NCBI RefSeq assembly: GCF_020709055.1
Contig: NZ_JAJFCK010000007.1
Location: 1-64,000, forward strand
Direction: 5' to 3'
Length of the DNA stretch: 64,000 bases
Origin: Ruminococcus callidus
Lineage (GTDB): Bacteria > Bacillota > Clostridia > Oscillospirales > Ruminococcaceae
Notes under the pieces: model-generated
The model's input: only the letters and a program-made list of their open reading frames with translations
Told to the model about the DNA's origin: nothing
Databases searched by the model: none
Shown here: piece after piece, positions 14,400-23,462 of the stretch
Numbering within the stretch: position 1 is the stretch's first letter
How the letters are laid out: each line of letters opens with the position of its first letter
Program-made: the position numbers and the translations under genes

Positions 14400-17186
14400 A
14401 TGCGGAAATTTCAGGATACTTCCCTTCCCATGGAGGAGCGTGTGCAGGACTTGCTGGCGCATCTGACGCTGGCGGAGAAGATCGGACTGCTCTCCACCCA
14501 CCAGCTGCCCATTCCCCGTCTTGACATTGGGGAGTGGTATATCGGCACCGAGGTGGCACGGGGCTATGTCTCACGGGATCCGGAGGAACCCTCTACGGTG
14601 TTTCCGCAGCCCATCGGCATGGCGTCTACCTTTGACCCGTCGCTGATGTACCAGCTGGGAGAAATCGCCGGCGAGGAGGCACGTTTCTACCAGCGGAAAG
14701 ACCCCAAGAGCCACCTCATGCTGTGGGGGCCTACGGTAGATCCGGAGCGTGACCCGCGCTGGGGACGGACAGAAGAGGGCTACGGTGAAGATCCGTTTCT
14801 CATCGGCGAGATGACGGCAGCGTATACACAGGGAATGGCAGGGGAAGACCCCGTCTACCGCCGGACGATCCCCGCCCTGAAGCACTTCTGCGCCAACAAC
14901 AACGAGAAAAACCGTGGCAGCTGCTCCGCCAACGTGACGCCTCGCACCCTTCACGAGTATTATTACCGTGCCTTTGAGGGCGCTGTTGTGCGTGGCGGTG
15001 CGGACTCCATGATGGCAGCGTACAATGAGCTGAGCGGTGTGCCGGCGTGTATGAATCCGGATTTGCAGCACGTGGTGAAAGACCAGTGGCATCTGGGATT
15101 CGTCGTCACAGACAGCGCTGATTTCACGCAGAACGTCCTGATGCACCACGCCTTTGCCACCCATGCCGAGGCGCTGGCTGCCTGCCTGAAAAATGGCTGC
15201 GATGTGATGACGGATGACGAAGACGCTGTGACTGCTGCTGCGTGGGATGCGCTGGATCGGGGACTGATTACCGAACAGGACATCGACCGTGCAGTGGGCA
15301 GCTCCATGCTGGGACGGTTCCGGCTGGGCGAGTTTGACGGCGATGCGTGCCTTTATAATACAGAGCCGGCGGAAACCGACACCCCCATCCACCGTGCGGT
15401 GAATCAGTGCGCTGCCATGGAGCAGATGTGTCTGCTCCACAACACCGGCATTCTCCCTCTGCAATTGCAGAAGGGACAGAAGGTGGCGGTCATCGGTCCG
15501 CTGGGCGCAGAGAACTATCGGGACTGGTATACCGGTGTCGCCTCCTATGGGGTGAACATTCGGGACGGACTGCGGCAGCGTCTGGGCACAGAACAGGTGC
15601 TCTTCGATGACGGCTATGACGTGGTTGCCGTGCAGTCTGTGCTGACCGGCAAGTACTGCACTGTGGCGGAAGATGGAACGCTGTATGCTAGCGCAGCGGA
15701 GATCGGCGAGCGGGAGCGCTTCCGCTGCCACGACTGGGATTTCGGCAGCATGAACCTGTATGCCTGCTGCAACGACCGCTATGTGACGGAGGACGGCGCC
15801 TACCGTGCTACGAGTGCAACGCCTTATTCGTGGTTCATTCGGGAGTGGCTGAAGCCGGAGCCGTATGGGGACACCACGCTGTTTGGCAGCTGGCAGGATA
15901 TTCCCATGGATGTGGCAGTGCAGCCGGACGGAACACTGCACGCCGTTCCCCATGCCCGGCCGGATGCCGCACGGCAGTTCCGGCTGGTTTCCGTGGAGGA
16001 CGGCGCAGCACGGGCTGCGGCGCTGGCGAAGCAGGCGGATGCGGTGGTGCTCTGTGTGGGAAATCACCCCATGCAGGTGGCACGGGAGTGCTACGACCGT
16101 CCCGATCTGGAACTGCCGGCACATCAGAAAAAGCTGATCGAGGCAGTGCGTCAGGCGAATCCCAACACGGTTCTGGTGGTGGTGTCCAGCTATCCCTATG
16201 GGCTTGGCGAGGTGCAGAAACAGGTTCCGGCGATTTTGTATACCACTCACGCCGGCGCAGAGCTGGGCAACGCCGTGGCGGAAACGCTGCTGGGCGGGAA
16301 CAATCCGGCTGCACGCTGCCCCATCACATGGTACCGCAGTGCGCAGGATCTGCCGGACATCATGGAATATGACATCATTCAGGCAAACCGCACCTACCTC
16401 TATGACGATGGGGAGGTGCTGTACCCCTTTGGACACGGGCTGTCCTATACCACATTTGCCTATTCCAATTTGACCGCTGAGAAAAAGGCGGGCGGTGTGC
16501 TGTTCCGGCTGACGGTGGAGAACACCGGCGAGCGGGACGGCGATGAGGTTGTGCAGCTGTATGCGCAGGCGCTGACCTCACGGGTGAAGCGTCCGCTGCG
16601 CCAGCTGTGTGCGTTCCAGCGAGTGCATGTGCCGGCAGGCGAGTGCTGTCCGGTGACGCTGTTTGTGCCGCAGCATGCGCTGGAGTTCTACGATGTCACA
16701 CGGGAGAAAATGGTGATGGAGCAGGGACGCTATGCCTTTCGGGCAGGGGCATCCTCTGCGGACATCCGGCTGGAGCTGGAGCTGACGCTGGACGGCGAAA
16801 CCATTCCGTCACGGGATCTGGGCACACCAGTGCTGTGCAAGAACTACGACACCAAGTCCGGCATCGCTACAACGCTGCAATTCTCCAAGGGACAGAACGA
16901 CTGGTACGGCTGCACCAATGACTTGGGCGGTGAGTTTGTCTTTGCACAGGCGGCGTTTGAGAATTACACCGCTGCGGAATTGTGGGCGGCAGCGCCCTGC
17001 GCCAAAGCAACGGTGCGGATTTTCGCCGGCGAGCAGGAGCTTGGCAGCGTGGAGATTCCGCCGTCCCGCAGTCCGGAGGATTTCCATCCGTATGCGGTCA
17101 GGCTGAAAGCGTATGCCGGCGTGGCAGATCTGCGCCTGAAGATCGAGGGACTTGCCAGCGTTTTTCGTGTGCAGTTCGGCGCATAA
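14400..17186 (+). CDS. Glycoside hydrolase family 3 enzyme (beta-glucosidase/beta-xylosidase type)
   Basis: 928 residues with no signal peptide, hence probably a cytoplasmic exo-acting enzyme on imported oligosaccharides. GH3 N-domain: WGPTVDPERDPRWGR, EGYGEDPFLIG, ALKHFCANNNE and the nucleophile region GFVVTDSADF. The GH3 C-domain runs to PFGHGLSYTTF, followed by a fibronectin III-like domain (VENTGERDGDEVVQLY). An extra C-terminal beta-rich module of about 130 residues, resembling a CBM6-type fold, extends the protein. The usual SDW after the nucleophile reads TDS, so the substrate is hard to predict. It starts 4 nt after tadA. Confidence 0.88.
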   Translation: MRKFQDTSLPMEERVQDLLAHLTLAEKIGLLSTHQLPIPRLDIGEWYIGTEVARGYVSRDPEEPSTVFPQPIGMASTFDPSLMYQLGEIAGEEARFYQRKDPKSHLMLWGPTVDPERDPRWGRTEEGYGEDPFLIGEMTAAYTQGMAGEDPVYRRTIPALKHFCANNNEKNRGSCSANVTPRTLHEYYYRAFEGAVVRGGADSMMAAYNELSGVPACMNPDLQHVVKDQWHLGFVVTDSADFTQNVLMHHAFATHAEALAACLKNGCDVMTDDEDAVTAAAWDALDRGLITEQDIDRAVGSSMLGRFRLGEFDGDACLYNTEPAETDTPIHRAVNQCAAMEQMCLLHNTGILPLQLQKGQKVAVIGPLGAENYRDWYTGVASYGVNIRDGLRQRLGTEQVLFDDGYDVVAVQSVLTGKYCTVAEDGTLYASAAEIGERERFRCHDWDFGSMNLYACCNDRYVTEDGAYRATSATPYSWFIREWLKPEPYGDTTLFGSWQDIPMDVAVQPDGTLHAVPHARPDAARQFRLVSVEDGAARAAALAKQADAVVLCVGNHPMQVARECYDRPDLELPAHQKKLIEAVRQANPNTVLVVVSSYPYGLGEVQKQVPAILYTTHAGAELGNAVAETLLGGNNPAARCPITWYRSAQDLPDIMEYDIIQANRTYLYDDGEVLYPFGHGLSYTTFAYSNLTAEKKAGGVLFRLTVENTGERDGDEVVQLYAQALTSRVKRPLRQLCAFQRVHVPAGECCPVTLFVPQHALEFYDVTREKMVMEQGRYAFRAGASSADIRLELELTLDGETIPSRDLGTPVLCKNYDTKSGIATTLQFSKGQNDWYGCTNDLGGEFVFAQAAFENYTAAELWAAAPCAKATVRIFAGEQELGSVEIPPSRSPEDFHPYAVRLKAYAGVADLRLKIEGLASVFRVQFGA

Positions 17187-17211
17187 CGCAAGGATTTGAA
17201 AGAAATAATAG

Positions 17212-17251
17212 AAGAGCCTGCCGGATCCTCTGCGGAATCTGGCAGGCTCTA
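17212..17251. terminator. Bidirectional terminator between GH3 and mazF
   Basis: Stem AGAGCCTGCCGGAT / ATCTGGCAGGCTCT (one mismatch) between two convergent genes. T-runs on either side are short. Confidence 0.6.
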
Positions 17252-17270
17252 TTTGGGTCATCTGTTTTGT

Positions 17271-17621
17271 TTATGAGAGAGAAAGCCCGAAGCTGACCTG
17301 CAATGCGTGGTCTACCTTGGTCATGGAGGGCGTATCCAGTTCTCCCATCCGGTCTTTCAGGCGGCGTTTGTCCAGCGTCCGGATTTGTTCCAGCAGGACA
17401 ACGCTGTCTTTGGTCAGTCCGCAGGTGGCTGCCTGCACGTCGATGTGTGTGGGCAGCTTCGCCTTATCCCGGCGGCTGGTGATGGCAGCGGCGATGACGG
17501 TGGGGCTGTGCCGGTTTCCGATGTCGTTCTGCACAATAAGTACCGGTCGGATGCCGCCCTGTTCGGAACCTACCACAGGACTGAGATCTGCGTAATAAAT
17601 TTCGCCACGCTTGACGAGCAT
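17271..17621 (-). CDS. mazF: MazF/PemK-family mRNA interferase (EndoA-like), no adjacent antitoxin
   Basis: 116-residue toxin-type endoribonuclease: KRGEIYYADLSPVVGSEQGG, RPVLIVQND, then the conserved TVIAAAITS and TSVVLLEQIRT-like region (here DSVVLLEQIRTLDKRRL). This is close to B. subtilis EndoA, which cleaves UACAU. ATG 17621 has AAGGAGG 6 nt upstream; in-frame extension upstream lacks a start. The 144 bp upstream hold no MazE/CopG-type antitoxin, and the next gene is an unrelated membrane protein. The antitoxin must be elsewhere, or the gene is solitary. Confidence 0.88.
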   Translation of the reverse strand: MLVKRGEIYYADLSPVVGSEQGGIRPVLIVQNDIGNRHSPTVIAAAITSRRDKAKLPTHIDVQAATCGLTKDSVVLLEQIRTLDKRRLKDRMGELDTPSMTKVDHALQVSFGLSLS

Positions 17622-17765
17622 GGGAATCCCTCCTTTTGTCTGTTTGGCCGATGTGTAAAATTGTTCTGCCAGTAGTATGCCCCTGTGCCGGGCGGTTATG
17701 CAAAGGCAGCACTGCATCAATTTCTTTTGTTTCATCATATTCGAAAAAAGGCGGGGAAGTTCCGC

Positions 17766-18227
17766 CTAGCGCCTGAGCAGCGCACGGAGGGTGAACGGCG
17801 CATCCGGCTGGAAGTAGGAGGGCAGGAGGAACTCCATATGGGGCAGATTCCGCACCACGCCGAACAGCAGCAGAAAAACCAGACTGCCCCAGAGCAGGAG
17901 CTTTTCCGCCCGGCTGTTTTTGGCGAGCCAGTGCGGATGCCACACCATGCGGATGACGGCAGCCCCCAGCCAAATGGGCGCAAGAACCGCAATGGCGAGA
18001 TTTTCCCGTGCAGCTCCCGGAATGTCCAGATGCAGCAGCCGGATGCAGAAGTGGGATACCCCGCAGCCGGGGCAGGCGAAGCCCGTGATCTTCTGGAACA
18101 GGCAGGGGATGCGAAAAGGGGTCAGCTGGGTAATGAGAAAGTAGGCCATTCCCAGCATCAGTACCACGCCGGCGAACCGGCACTGTCTGGTATGGCGGCG
18201 GAGCCAGAGGGAGATGCGTCTGCGCAT
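17766..18227 (-). CDS. DUF2752 membrane protein
   Basis: 153 residues with three or four hydrophobic segments and the DUF2752 signature: PFRIPCLFQKITGFACPGCGVSH-type loop, in which CPGCG is the hallmark. Function unknown in the family; it is often encoded near zinc-ribbon/TM2-like proteins, as here. The ATG has GGAGG upstream. A terminator-like hairpin (18241-18273) separates it from the DUF4234 gene, so expression may rely on readthrough. Confidence 0.8.
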   Translation of the reverse strand: MRRRISLWLRRHTRQCRFAGVVLMLGMAYFLITQLTPFRIPCLFQKITGFACPGCGVSHFCIRLLHLDIPGAARENLAIAVLAPIWLGAAVIRMVWHPHWLAKNSRAEKLLLWGSLVFLLLFGVVRNLPHMEFLLPSYFQPDAPFTLRALLRR

Positions 18228-18240
18228 GGGTGTTCCTCCA

Positions 18241-18273
18241 AAAAGAAAGGGCTGCGCCGGTCAGCACAGCCCC
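18241..18273 (-). terminator. Terminator/attenuator between DUF4234 and DUF2752 genes
   Basis: Stem GGGGCTGTGC / GCGCAGCCC followed on the minus strand by TTTCTTTT, ending about 14 bp before the DUF2752 start codon. Confidence 0.65.
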
Positions 18274-18302
18274 AAGGGGTTCATGTATGGTTGTCGTGTT
18301 TC

Positions 18303-18812
18303 TTAGCCAGCCAGATTGTTCAGTTCGTTCTGCATCAGTGCCCAGGAAACGATGCTCAGTCCGGCAATGCCCAGAACCAGATAGAGCACGCCGGAGTTGC
18401 TGGAGGCAATGCCGCGGGCCGTCTTGATCTGATCCAGACGTTCGCCCTGCTTATACAGCCAGTACCAGCTGTAAATGCCGCAGGTCACCAGACTCAGCAG
18501 AATGACGATACCGCCGGAGGTGGCATTGGGGTCGCCGGTCAGCTTGTTGACATCTTCAGTCAGGGTGTACAGCCAGTACAGACCGTAGATACCGCAGGTC
18601 ACGAACGAGAGAATGATGCACAGTGCAAGGTTTCTCTGGGGAATGCCGGCACCGCCGTAGTTGTTGGGCGGGATGGGGGCAGAGTTGGACGGCTGCTGCG
18701 GTGTGGGGTTCGGCTGAACGGGGGGGATAGCATTTGCAGGCAGGGGCTTTCCGCAATTCGGGCAGAATCCTGCGCCGTCCGGGTTGTTGCTTCCGCAATT
18801 GGGACAAATCAT
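18303..18812 (-). CDS. Zinc-ribbon DUF4234 membrane protein
   Basis: 169 residues: N-terminal zinc ribbon (CPNCGSNNPDGAGFCPNCGK), Pro/Asn-rich linker, then a DUF4234-type membrane domain with two repeated hairpins (FVTCGIYGLYWLYTL and LVTCGIYSWYWLYK) and a last hydrophobic helix. The CGIY.WYW motif is diagnostic. Function unknown. ATG 18812 has GAGGAG 7 nt upstream, and a consensus promoter lies 65 bp upstream. Confidence 0.85.
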   Translation of the reverse strand: MICPNCGSNNPDGAGFCPNCGKPLPANAIPPVQPNPTPQQPSNSAPIPPNNYGGAGIPQRNLALCIILSFVTCGIYGLYWLYTLTEDVNKLTGDPNATSGGIVILLSLVTCGIYSWYWLYKQGERLDQIKTARGIASSNSGVLYLVLGIAGLSIVSWALMQNELNNLAG

Positions 18813-18876
18813 GGTAATACTCCTCATATCATAAAAATTTGACTGCGATCCTGTGCAGCCACAAAAAGATATTCTC

Positions 18877-18905
18877 ATTATAGCATAGATATTTCCTGGT
18901 GTCAA
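18877..18905 (-). promoter_or_regulatory. Promoter of the DUF4234 gene (full consensus)
   Basis: Minus strand TTGACA (18900-18905), exactly 17 bp, TATAAT (18877-18882). Confidence 0.8.
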
Positions 18906-18956
18906 CGTGTTTGTTCAAAAAAATTGAAAAAAATGAAACAAAAAGACGGGAAATGC

Positions 18957-18985
18957 GAAAAAGCAGCCAGTGCATCCTGACTGCT
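18957..18985 (-). terminator. spoVT terminator
   Basis: Stem AGCAGTCAG / CTGGCTGCT with a 6-nt loop, followed on the minus strand by TTTTTCGC. It lies 25 bp after the spoVT stop. Confidence 0.7.
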
Positions 18986-19009
18986 CTTATGCGGAACTGG
19001 TGCGGAGTG

Positions 19010-19549
19010 TCATCCCTCCAGCTGCCGTCCCAAAAACTGCGACGCCGCCTGAATCAGGCTTTTCTGGCTGTCGCTGATCTCCATGCCCTTTCCGTCGTCC
19101 AGAAAGGCAACGGCGCCGGTGACATCGCCGGCGGAAATAATGGGCATGCATGCCACTGCGCTGCGGTCTACGCCCTCTGCCGGAAGCAGATGCGGCTGGC
19201 CGGAATCGGCGAAGTACTGCCGGCGGCTCTCCATCAGTTCCTCCAACTCCGGAGAAACACGGCGTGCGTTCCACTCCTTTTTGGCTGCGCCGGAGACTGA
19301 CACCACGTGATCCCGGTCAAAGACGGCAACGGGGCATCCCGCCAGACGGTGCATGATTTCCGCCACCTGTGCGGCGCTCTCCCCCATTTCTCCGATGGGA
19401 GAGTATTTCTTGAAAATAACTTCGCCGTCCCCGCTGGTGTAGATCTCCAGCGGATCGCCCTCCCGGATGCGCATGGTGCGGCGAATCTCCTTGGGAATGA
19501 CGACCCTTCCCAGATCGTCGATACGTCTTACAATTCCTGTCGCTTTCAT
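19010..19549 (-). CDS. spoVT: Stage V sporulation protein T
   Basis: Late sporulation regulator (sigma G co-regulator in Bacillus). N-terminal AbrB swapped-hairpin domain (MKATGIVRRIDDLGRVVIPKE..., about residues 1-50) and C-terminal GAF-like domain (about 55-178). 179 residues matches SpoVT exactly. The ATG at 19549 has GGAGG 9 nt upstream; the longer open frame reaching 19933 overlaps the next gene's promoter and is not credible. Its presence supports a spore-forming ancestry. Confidence 0.94.
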   Translation of the reverse strand: MKATGIVRRIDDLGRVVIPKEIRRTMRIREGDPLEIYTSGDGEVIFKKYSPIGEMGESAAQVAEIMHRLAGCPVAVFDRDHVVSVSGAAKKEWNARRVSPELEELMESRRQYFADSGQPHLLPAEGVDRSAVACMPIISAGDVTGAVAFLDDGKGMEISDSQKSLIQAASQFLGRQLEG

Positions 19550-19881
19550 TGGCGGATTCCTCCATGATTTATGCTGGGAAAGCGAAATGCTCTCCTGCGG
19601 TGATGCTATTGTCTGCCAAAACGGGAGAAATATACAGGCAGCATGGCGTAAGCTTTGTGCGGGTTGTCCATAGGAACATATTGCCCGTTTTCGGGCGAAT
19701 TCATTCCGACATCTGTGAAAAGTGCAATGAAATTCATAAATATTGTTTATTGACACTGTATAATTTGTGTAGTATAATAAGGGTATTGCGGGATAAAATC
19801 TTCCCGCACAGGAACGGCATTTCGCAGAGCGCCCTTTTCTCTGCGGAACGGTCGGAATGGAATTTTTTATGAGGTGATTGT
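19550..19881. other. Divergent intergenic region spoVT / PL11
   Basis: 332 bp. Contains the strong PL11 promoter at 19750-19778 and a small GCCCGTTTTCGGGC hairpin near 19684-19697. No recognisable vegetative promoter for spoVT; a sporulation sigma factor may be used. No RNA gene or short gene seen. Confidence 0.5.
19750..19778 (+). promoter_or_regulatory. Promoter of the PL11 rhamnogalacturonan lyase (full consensus)
   Basis: TTGACA (19750-19755), 17 bp, TATAAT (19773-19778). The leader is about 95 nt. Confidence 0.8.
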
Positions 19882-22800
19882 ATGAAGCGAAAAATCGGAG
19901 CATGGATCTCCGCCGCAGTGCTTTGTCTGACATCGGTGGGTGCAGCTGTGCCCGCTGTGTCGCAGACGGTTTCTGCTGCGGGAACCAATCAGGTGGAGTA
20001 TCTCAACCGGGGAATCTCCGCCATCAACACAGGGTCGGGAATGCTGGTCAGCTGGCGGTTTCTCGCCAACGATTCGGACAGTGCCGTGTTCCAGCTGTAC
20101 CGGAACAACACGCTGATCTATACCAGCAACGCCGGAGAATCTACCTGTTATCTGGATGCCGGCGGAAAGAGTACGGATGCCTACCGTGTGGATACAGTAG
20201 AAGGCGGCAAGGTGGTTTCCTCGGAGAACTGTGCCCTGATTTCCAACCAGAGCTATTTTCAGCTGAATCTGGATCCGCCCACAGGAAGCGGCTGCACCTA
20301 TTCCCCCAATGACTGCTCGGTGGGCGATGTGGATGGTGACGGCACCTATGAGATCTTTATGAAGTGGGATCCCTCCAACTCCAAGGATAACTCCCAGAAG
20401 GGCAAGACCGGCAATGTCTTCATTGACTGCTACCGGCTGGACGGCACACGCCTGTGGCGCATTGACCTGGGCAAGAACATCCGTGCCGGCGCACACTACA
20501 CCCAGTTCTTTGTGGCGGACTTCGACAGCGACGGCAAGGCGGAGATGACCTGCAAGACGGCGGACGGCACGGTGGACGGCAAGGGCACAGTCATCGGCGA
20601 TGCCTCCAAGGACTACCGCAATTCCAGCGGGTATGTGCTCTCCGGACCGGAGTACTACACCCTGTTCGACGGCAGCACCGGCGCAGCGCTGGACACCGTC
20701 AACTATGAGCCGGCACGCGGCACAGTTTCCAAGTGGGGCGACAGATACGGCAACCGTGTGGATCGGTTCTGGGGCACGGTGGCATATCTGGACGGCGTAC
20801 ACCCCAGCGTAGTCACCGGACGAGGCTATTACACCCGTATGACTGCCACCGCCTATGACGTAGTCAATAAGAAGCTGGTGAAGCGCTGGGCGTTTGACAC
20901 CGGCAACGACAAGAGTGCTGCTGGCTACGGCGACGGCAACCATAACAGCATGGCTGCCGATGTGGATGGTGACGGCAAGCAGGAGATCATCACAGGTTCG
21001 ACCTGTCTGGACGACAACGGCAAGGTGCTGTGGTGTCTGAATAAGGGACACGGCGATGCGCTGCACCTGGGGGATCTTCTCCCCAGTCGGAGCGGGCTGG
21101 AGCTGTGGATCTGCCACGAGGATAAGCCCTACGGCGTTTCGCTGGTAGATGCCTCCAACGGCAAGATCCTCTTCCACAAGGACGGCACCGGCGACACGGG
21201 ACGCTGCTGTGCGGACAATGTCTGGACCGGCAACGACGGCGCAGAATTCTGGGGACTGGGGAACGATGTCTTTGACGGCAGCGGCAACACCCTCAGCTGC
21301 CGCAGACCGGCAGTCAACTTTTTGTCCTACTGGGACGGCGATCTGGAGCGTGAGATTCTGGACGGCTACACCGATTCCCCTGCCACCATCTCCAAGATGG
21401 GCGCAGACGGCAAGCTGACCACACTGCTCACCACCGATGGCTATTACACCTGCAACACCACCAAGGGCACGCCCTGCCTGTCCGCCGACATCTTCGGCGA
21501 CTGGCGGGAGGAACTCATTGTCCGTGGGGCGGACAGCAAGTCCATCCGCATCTACTGCACCCCCTACGACACGGACTACCGCATCACGACACTGATGCAC
21601 GATCCGCAGTATCGGGTACAGGTTTCGGCACAGCAGACCGCCTATAACCAGCCGCCACACGCCAGCTTCTACCTCGGCTCTGACCAGCCGCTGCCGGCAC
21701 GTCCCAACGTCACTGTACTGGGACAGACCGCCGCACCGGTGGATCCGCCGACACCGCCCACGCCGGCAGAGCCGACAGCTGCGACGCTGCGGGAGGGCGC
21801 AGTCTACATGCTGAAGAACGTGAACAGTGGACTCTATCTGGAAGTTGCCAACGGTGCTGCTGAGAACGGCGCAAACCTCCAGCAGTGGGGTGCGGACAGC
21901 GCAGCAGCGCACAACACATGGCGTGTCAAGTCCGCCGGCGACGGATACTATTATCTGTACAGTCAGGTGGGCGACAAGATCACCTACCTCATGGATACCT
22001 CCGGCGGAAAGGCGGACAACGGCACCAATCTGGCGCTCTGGACGAAGAGCAGCCGGGAGTATGCGCAGCAGTACCTGTTCTCCCTGAACGAGGACGGCTC
22101 CTATACCATTTACACCGGTGCTTCCGATAAGAAGTCCTGCGTGGAGGTGGAGAATGCCAGCAAGAGCAGCGGTGCCAACGTCCAGCAGTGGGAGAGCAAC
22201 GGAAACGCCTGCCAGCACTGGATTCTGGAAGAGGTGACCAATCCGGGCAGCGTGATCGACACCAGCCAGATCTATCAGATCATCAACGTGAACAGCGGAC
22301 TCTATCTGGAGGTTGCCAACGGCACCGCAGAGGCTGGCGCCAATGTCCAGCAGTGGGGTGCAACGGAACCCGCCAGCCATAACAGCTGGGTGCTGGAGGA
22401 TGCCGGCGACGGCTACTATTATATCATATCCCGCCTGGGCGACGGACAGACCTATTATCTGGATGTCACCGGCGCCAAGACAACGGACGGCACCAACATG
22501 GAGATCTGGACAGGACTGAAAAACGATGCCCAGAAGTTCAAGCTGGTACAGAATCCGGACGGTAGCTACCAGATTCTCACTAAAATCTCCGGGGATCACA
22601 GCGGTGTGGGCGTGTCCGGCGCTTCGAAGGACAACGGCGGAAACGTCATCGAGTGGCAGGTCAACACCAGCAGCGACCAGTCGTGGACGTTTGTCCCCGT
22701 GGGCAAGCGTGTGGCGGAAACAGAACCGATCGTGACCGATGCGCCGCAGGAAACGACCACCACAACCGTTCTTGCAACAGAACCGCCGGTGACAGAGCCT

Positions 22801-23364
22801 GTGACCGAGCCCATCACCGAACCCGTGACCGAGCCGGTGACGGAACCCGTGACTGAGCCGGTGACGGAACCCGTGACCGAGCCGGTAACAGAACCGGTCA
22901 CCGAGCCTGTGACCGCACCGGAAACCACAGCCCAGACCATGGCTGCAACTACAAAGACTACCACCAAGGCAACCACAAAGACTACCACCAAGGCAACCAC
23001 AAAGACTACCACCAAGGTAACCACAAAGACTACCACCAAGGCAACCACAAAGGCTACCACCAAGGTAACCACAAAGACTACCACCAAGGCAACTACAAAG
23101 ACTACTACCAAGGCAACCACAAAGATTACCACCACGATTTCCATTGACAGCAGCGCATTCTATGGCGATGTCAATCTGGACGGCGATGTGGATCTGGCAG
23201 ATGCTGTATTGCTGAATAAGGCAGTGGCAGGAACGGTTTCGCTGAACGAGCAGGCAGCACGTAACGCCGACTGCAACGGCGACGGCAAGCGGAGCGCCGA
23301 TGACAGCATGGTATTGCTGAAGTTCCTGGTACACCTGGTTCAGGATCTCCCGAATATGGGCTAA
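19882..23364 (+). CDS. PL11 rhamnogalacturonan lyase with two ricin-type (CBM13-like) modules and type I dockerin
   Basis: 1160-residue secreted cellulosomal enzyme that cleaves the rhamnogalacturonan I backbone. Signal peptide about 1-33; PL11 beta-propeller about 36-615 with many calcium-loop motifs (DVDGDGTYEIFMKWDPSN, DFDSDGKAEMTCKTADG); two RicinB_lectin_2-like modules at about 640-785 and 793-940, each beginning NVNSGLYLEVANG. Linkers of Thr-Glu-Pro-Val repeats (about 970-1012) and Lys-Thr-rich repeats (about 1024-1082) follow. The dockerin fills residues 1092-1160 with calcium loops DVNLDGDVDLAD and DCNGDGKRSADD. The ATG follows GAGGTGATT. It is monocistronic and convergent with lysC. 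Confidence 0.93.
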   Translation: MKRKIGAWISAAVLCLTSVGAAVPAVSQTVSAAGTNQVEYLNRGISAINTGSGMLVSWRFLANDSDSAVFQLYRNNTLIYTSNAGESTCYLDAGGKSTDAYRVDTVEGGKVVSSENCALISNQSYFQLNLDPPTGSGCTYSPNDCSVGDVDGDGTYEIFMKWDPSNSKDNSQKGKTGNVFIDCYRLDGTRLWRIDLGKNIRAGAHYTQFFVADFDSDGKAEMTCKTADGTVDGKGTVIGDASKDYRNSSGYVLSGPEYYTLFDGSTGAALDTVNYEPARGTVSKWGDRYGNRVDRFWGTVAYLDGVHPSVVTGRGYYTRMTATAYDVVNKKLVKRWAFDTGNDKSAAGYGDGNHNSMAADVDGDGKQEIITGSTCLDDNGKVLWCLNKGHGDALHLGDLLPSRSGLELWICHEDKPYGVSLVDASNGKILFHKDGTGDTGRCCADNVWTGNDGAEFWGLGNDVFDGSGNTLSCRRPAVNFLSYWDGDLEREILDGYTDSPATISKMGADGKLTTLLTTDGYYTCNTTKGTPCLSADIFGDWREELIVRGADSKSIRIYCTPYDTDYRITTLMHDPQYRVQVSAQQTAYNQPPHASFYLGSDQPLPARPNVTVLGQTAAPVDPPTPPTPAEPTAATLREGAVYMLKNVNSGLYLEVANGAAENGANLQQWGADSAAAHNTWRVKSAGDGYYYLYSQVGDKITYLMDTSGGKADNGTNLALWTKSSREYAQQYLFSLNEDGSYTIYTGASDKKSCVEVENASKSSGANVQQWESNGNACQHWILEEVTNPGSVIDTSQIYQIINVNSGLYLEVANGTAEAGANVQQWGATEPASHNSWVLEDAGDGYYYIISRLGDGQTYYLDVTGAKTTDGTNMEIWTGLKNDAQKFKLVQNPDGSYQILTKISGDHSGVGVSGASKDNGGNVIEWQVNTSSDQSWTFVPVGKRVAETEPIVTDAPQETTTTTVLATEPPVTEPVTEPITEPVTEPVTEPVTEPVTEPVTEPVTEPVTEPVTAPETTAQTMAATTKTTTKATTKTTTKATTKTTTKVTTKTTTKATTKATTKVTTKTTTKATTKTTTKATTKITTTISIDSSAFYGDVNLDGDVDLADAVLLNKAVAGTVSLNEQAARNADCNGDGKRSADDSMVLLKFLVHLVQDLPNMG
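22788..22917 (+). repeat. 12-bp tandem coding repeat (Val-Thr-Glu-Pro linker)
   Basis: About eleven units of GTGACCGAGCCG with third-base variation, inside the PL11 gene linker. Encodes (VTEP)n with one Ile variant. Confidence 0.85.
22951..23127 (+). repeat. 24-bp tandem coding repeat (Lys/Thr-rich linker)
   Basis: About seven units of ACAAAGACTACCACCAAG plus GCAACC/GTAACC. The near-identical bases point to recent slippage expansion. Confidence 0.88.
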
Positions 23365-23398
23365 GCCCCTGTTCTGCCTGCGAAAATTACATTCCAGC

Positions 23399-23442
23399 AA
23401 AAAATCCCCCGTACCATTCCGGTGCGGGGGATTTGCGGTTTT
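23399..23442. terminator. Bidirectional terminator between PL11 and lysC
   Basis: Stem AAATCCCCCGTACC / GGTGCGGGGGATTT. T-rich downstream of the stem on both strands (GCGGTTTTT on plus, TTTTTTGC on minus). Confidence 0.8.
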
Positions 23443-23462
23443 TCGATGGAAAAAGGCTGCAC

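Noticed and set aside
14571..16436. 621-codon open frame antisense to GH3
   Set aside because: Shadow of the GH3 gene; His/Arg-rich composition typical of reverse-frame translation.
22951..23127. Regular 24-bp repeats considered as a CRISPR array
   Set aside because: Units are contiguous without spacers and encode an in-frame Lys/Thr linker.
19867..23400. 1177-codon open frame antisense to the PL11 gene
   Set aside because: It mirrors the codon pattern of the lyase, has no ribosome site, and its Cys/Gly-rich repeats come from the linker repeats read backwards.
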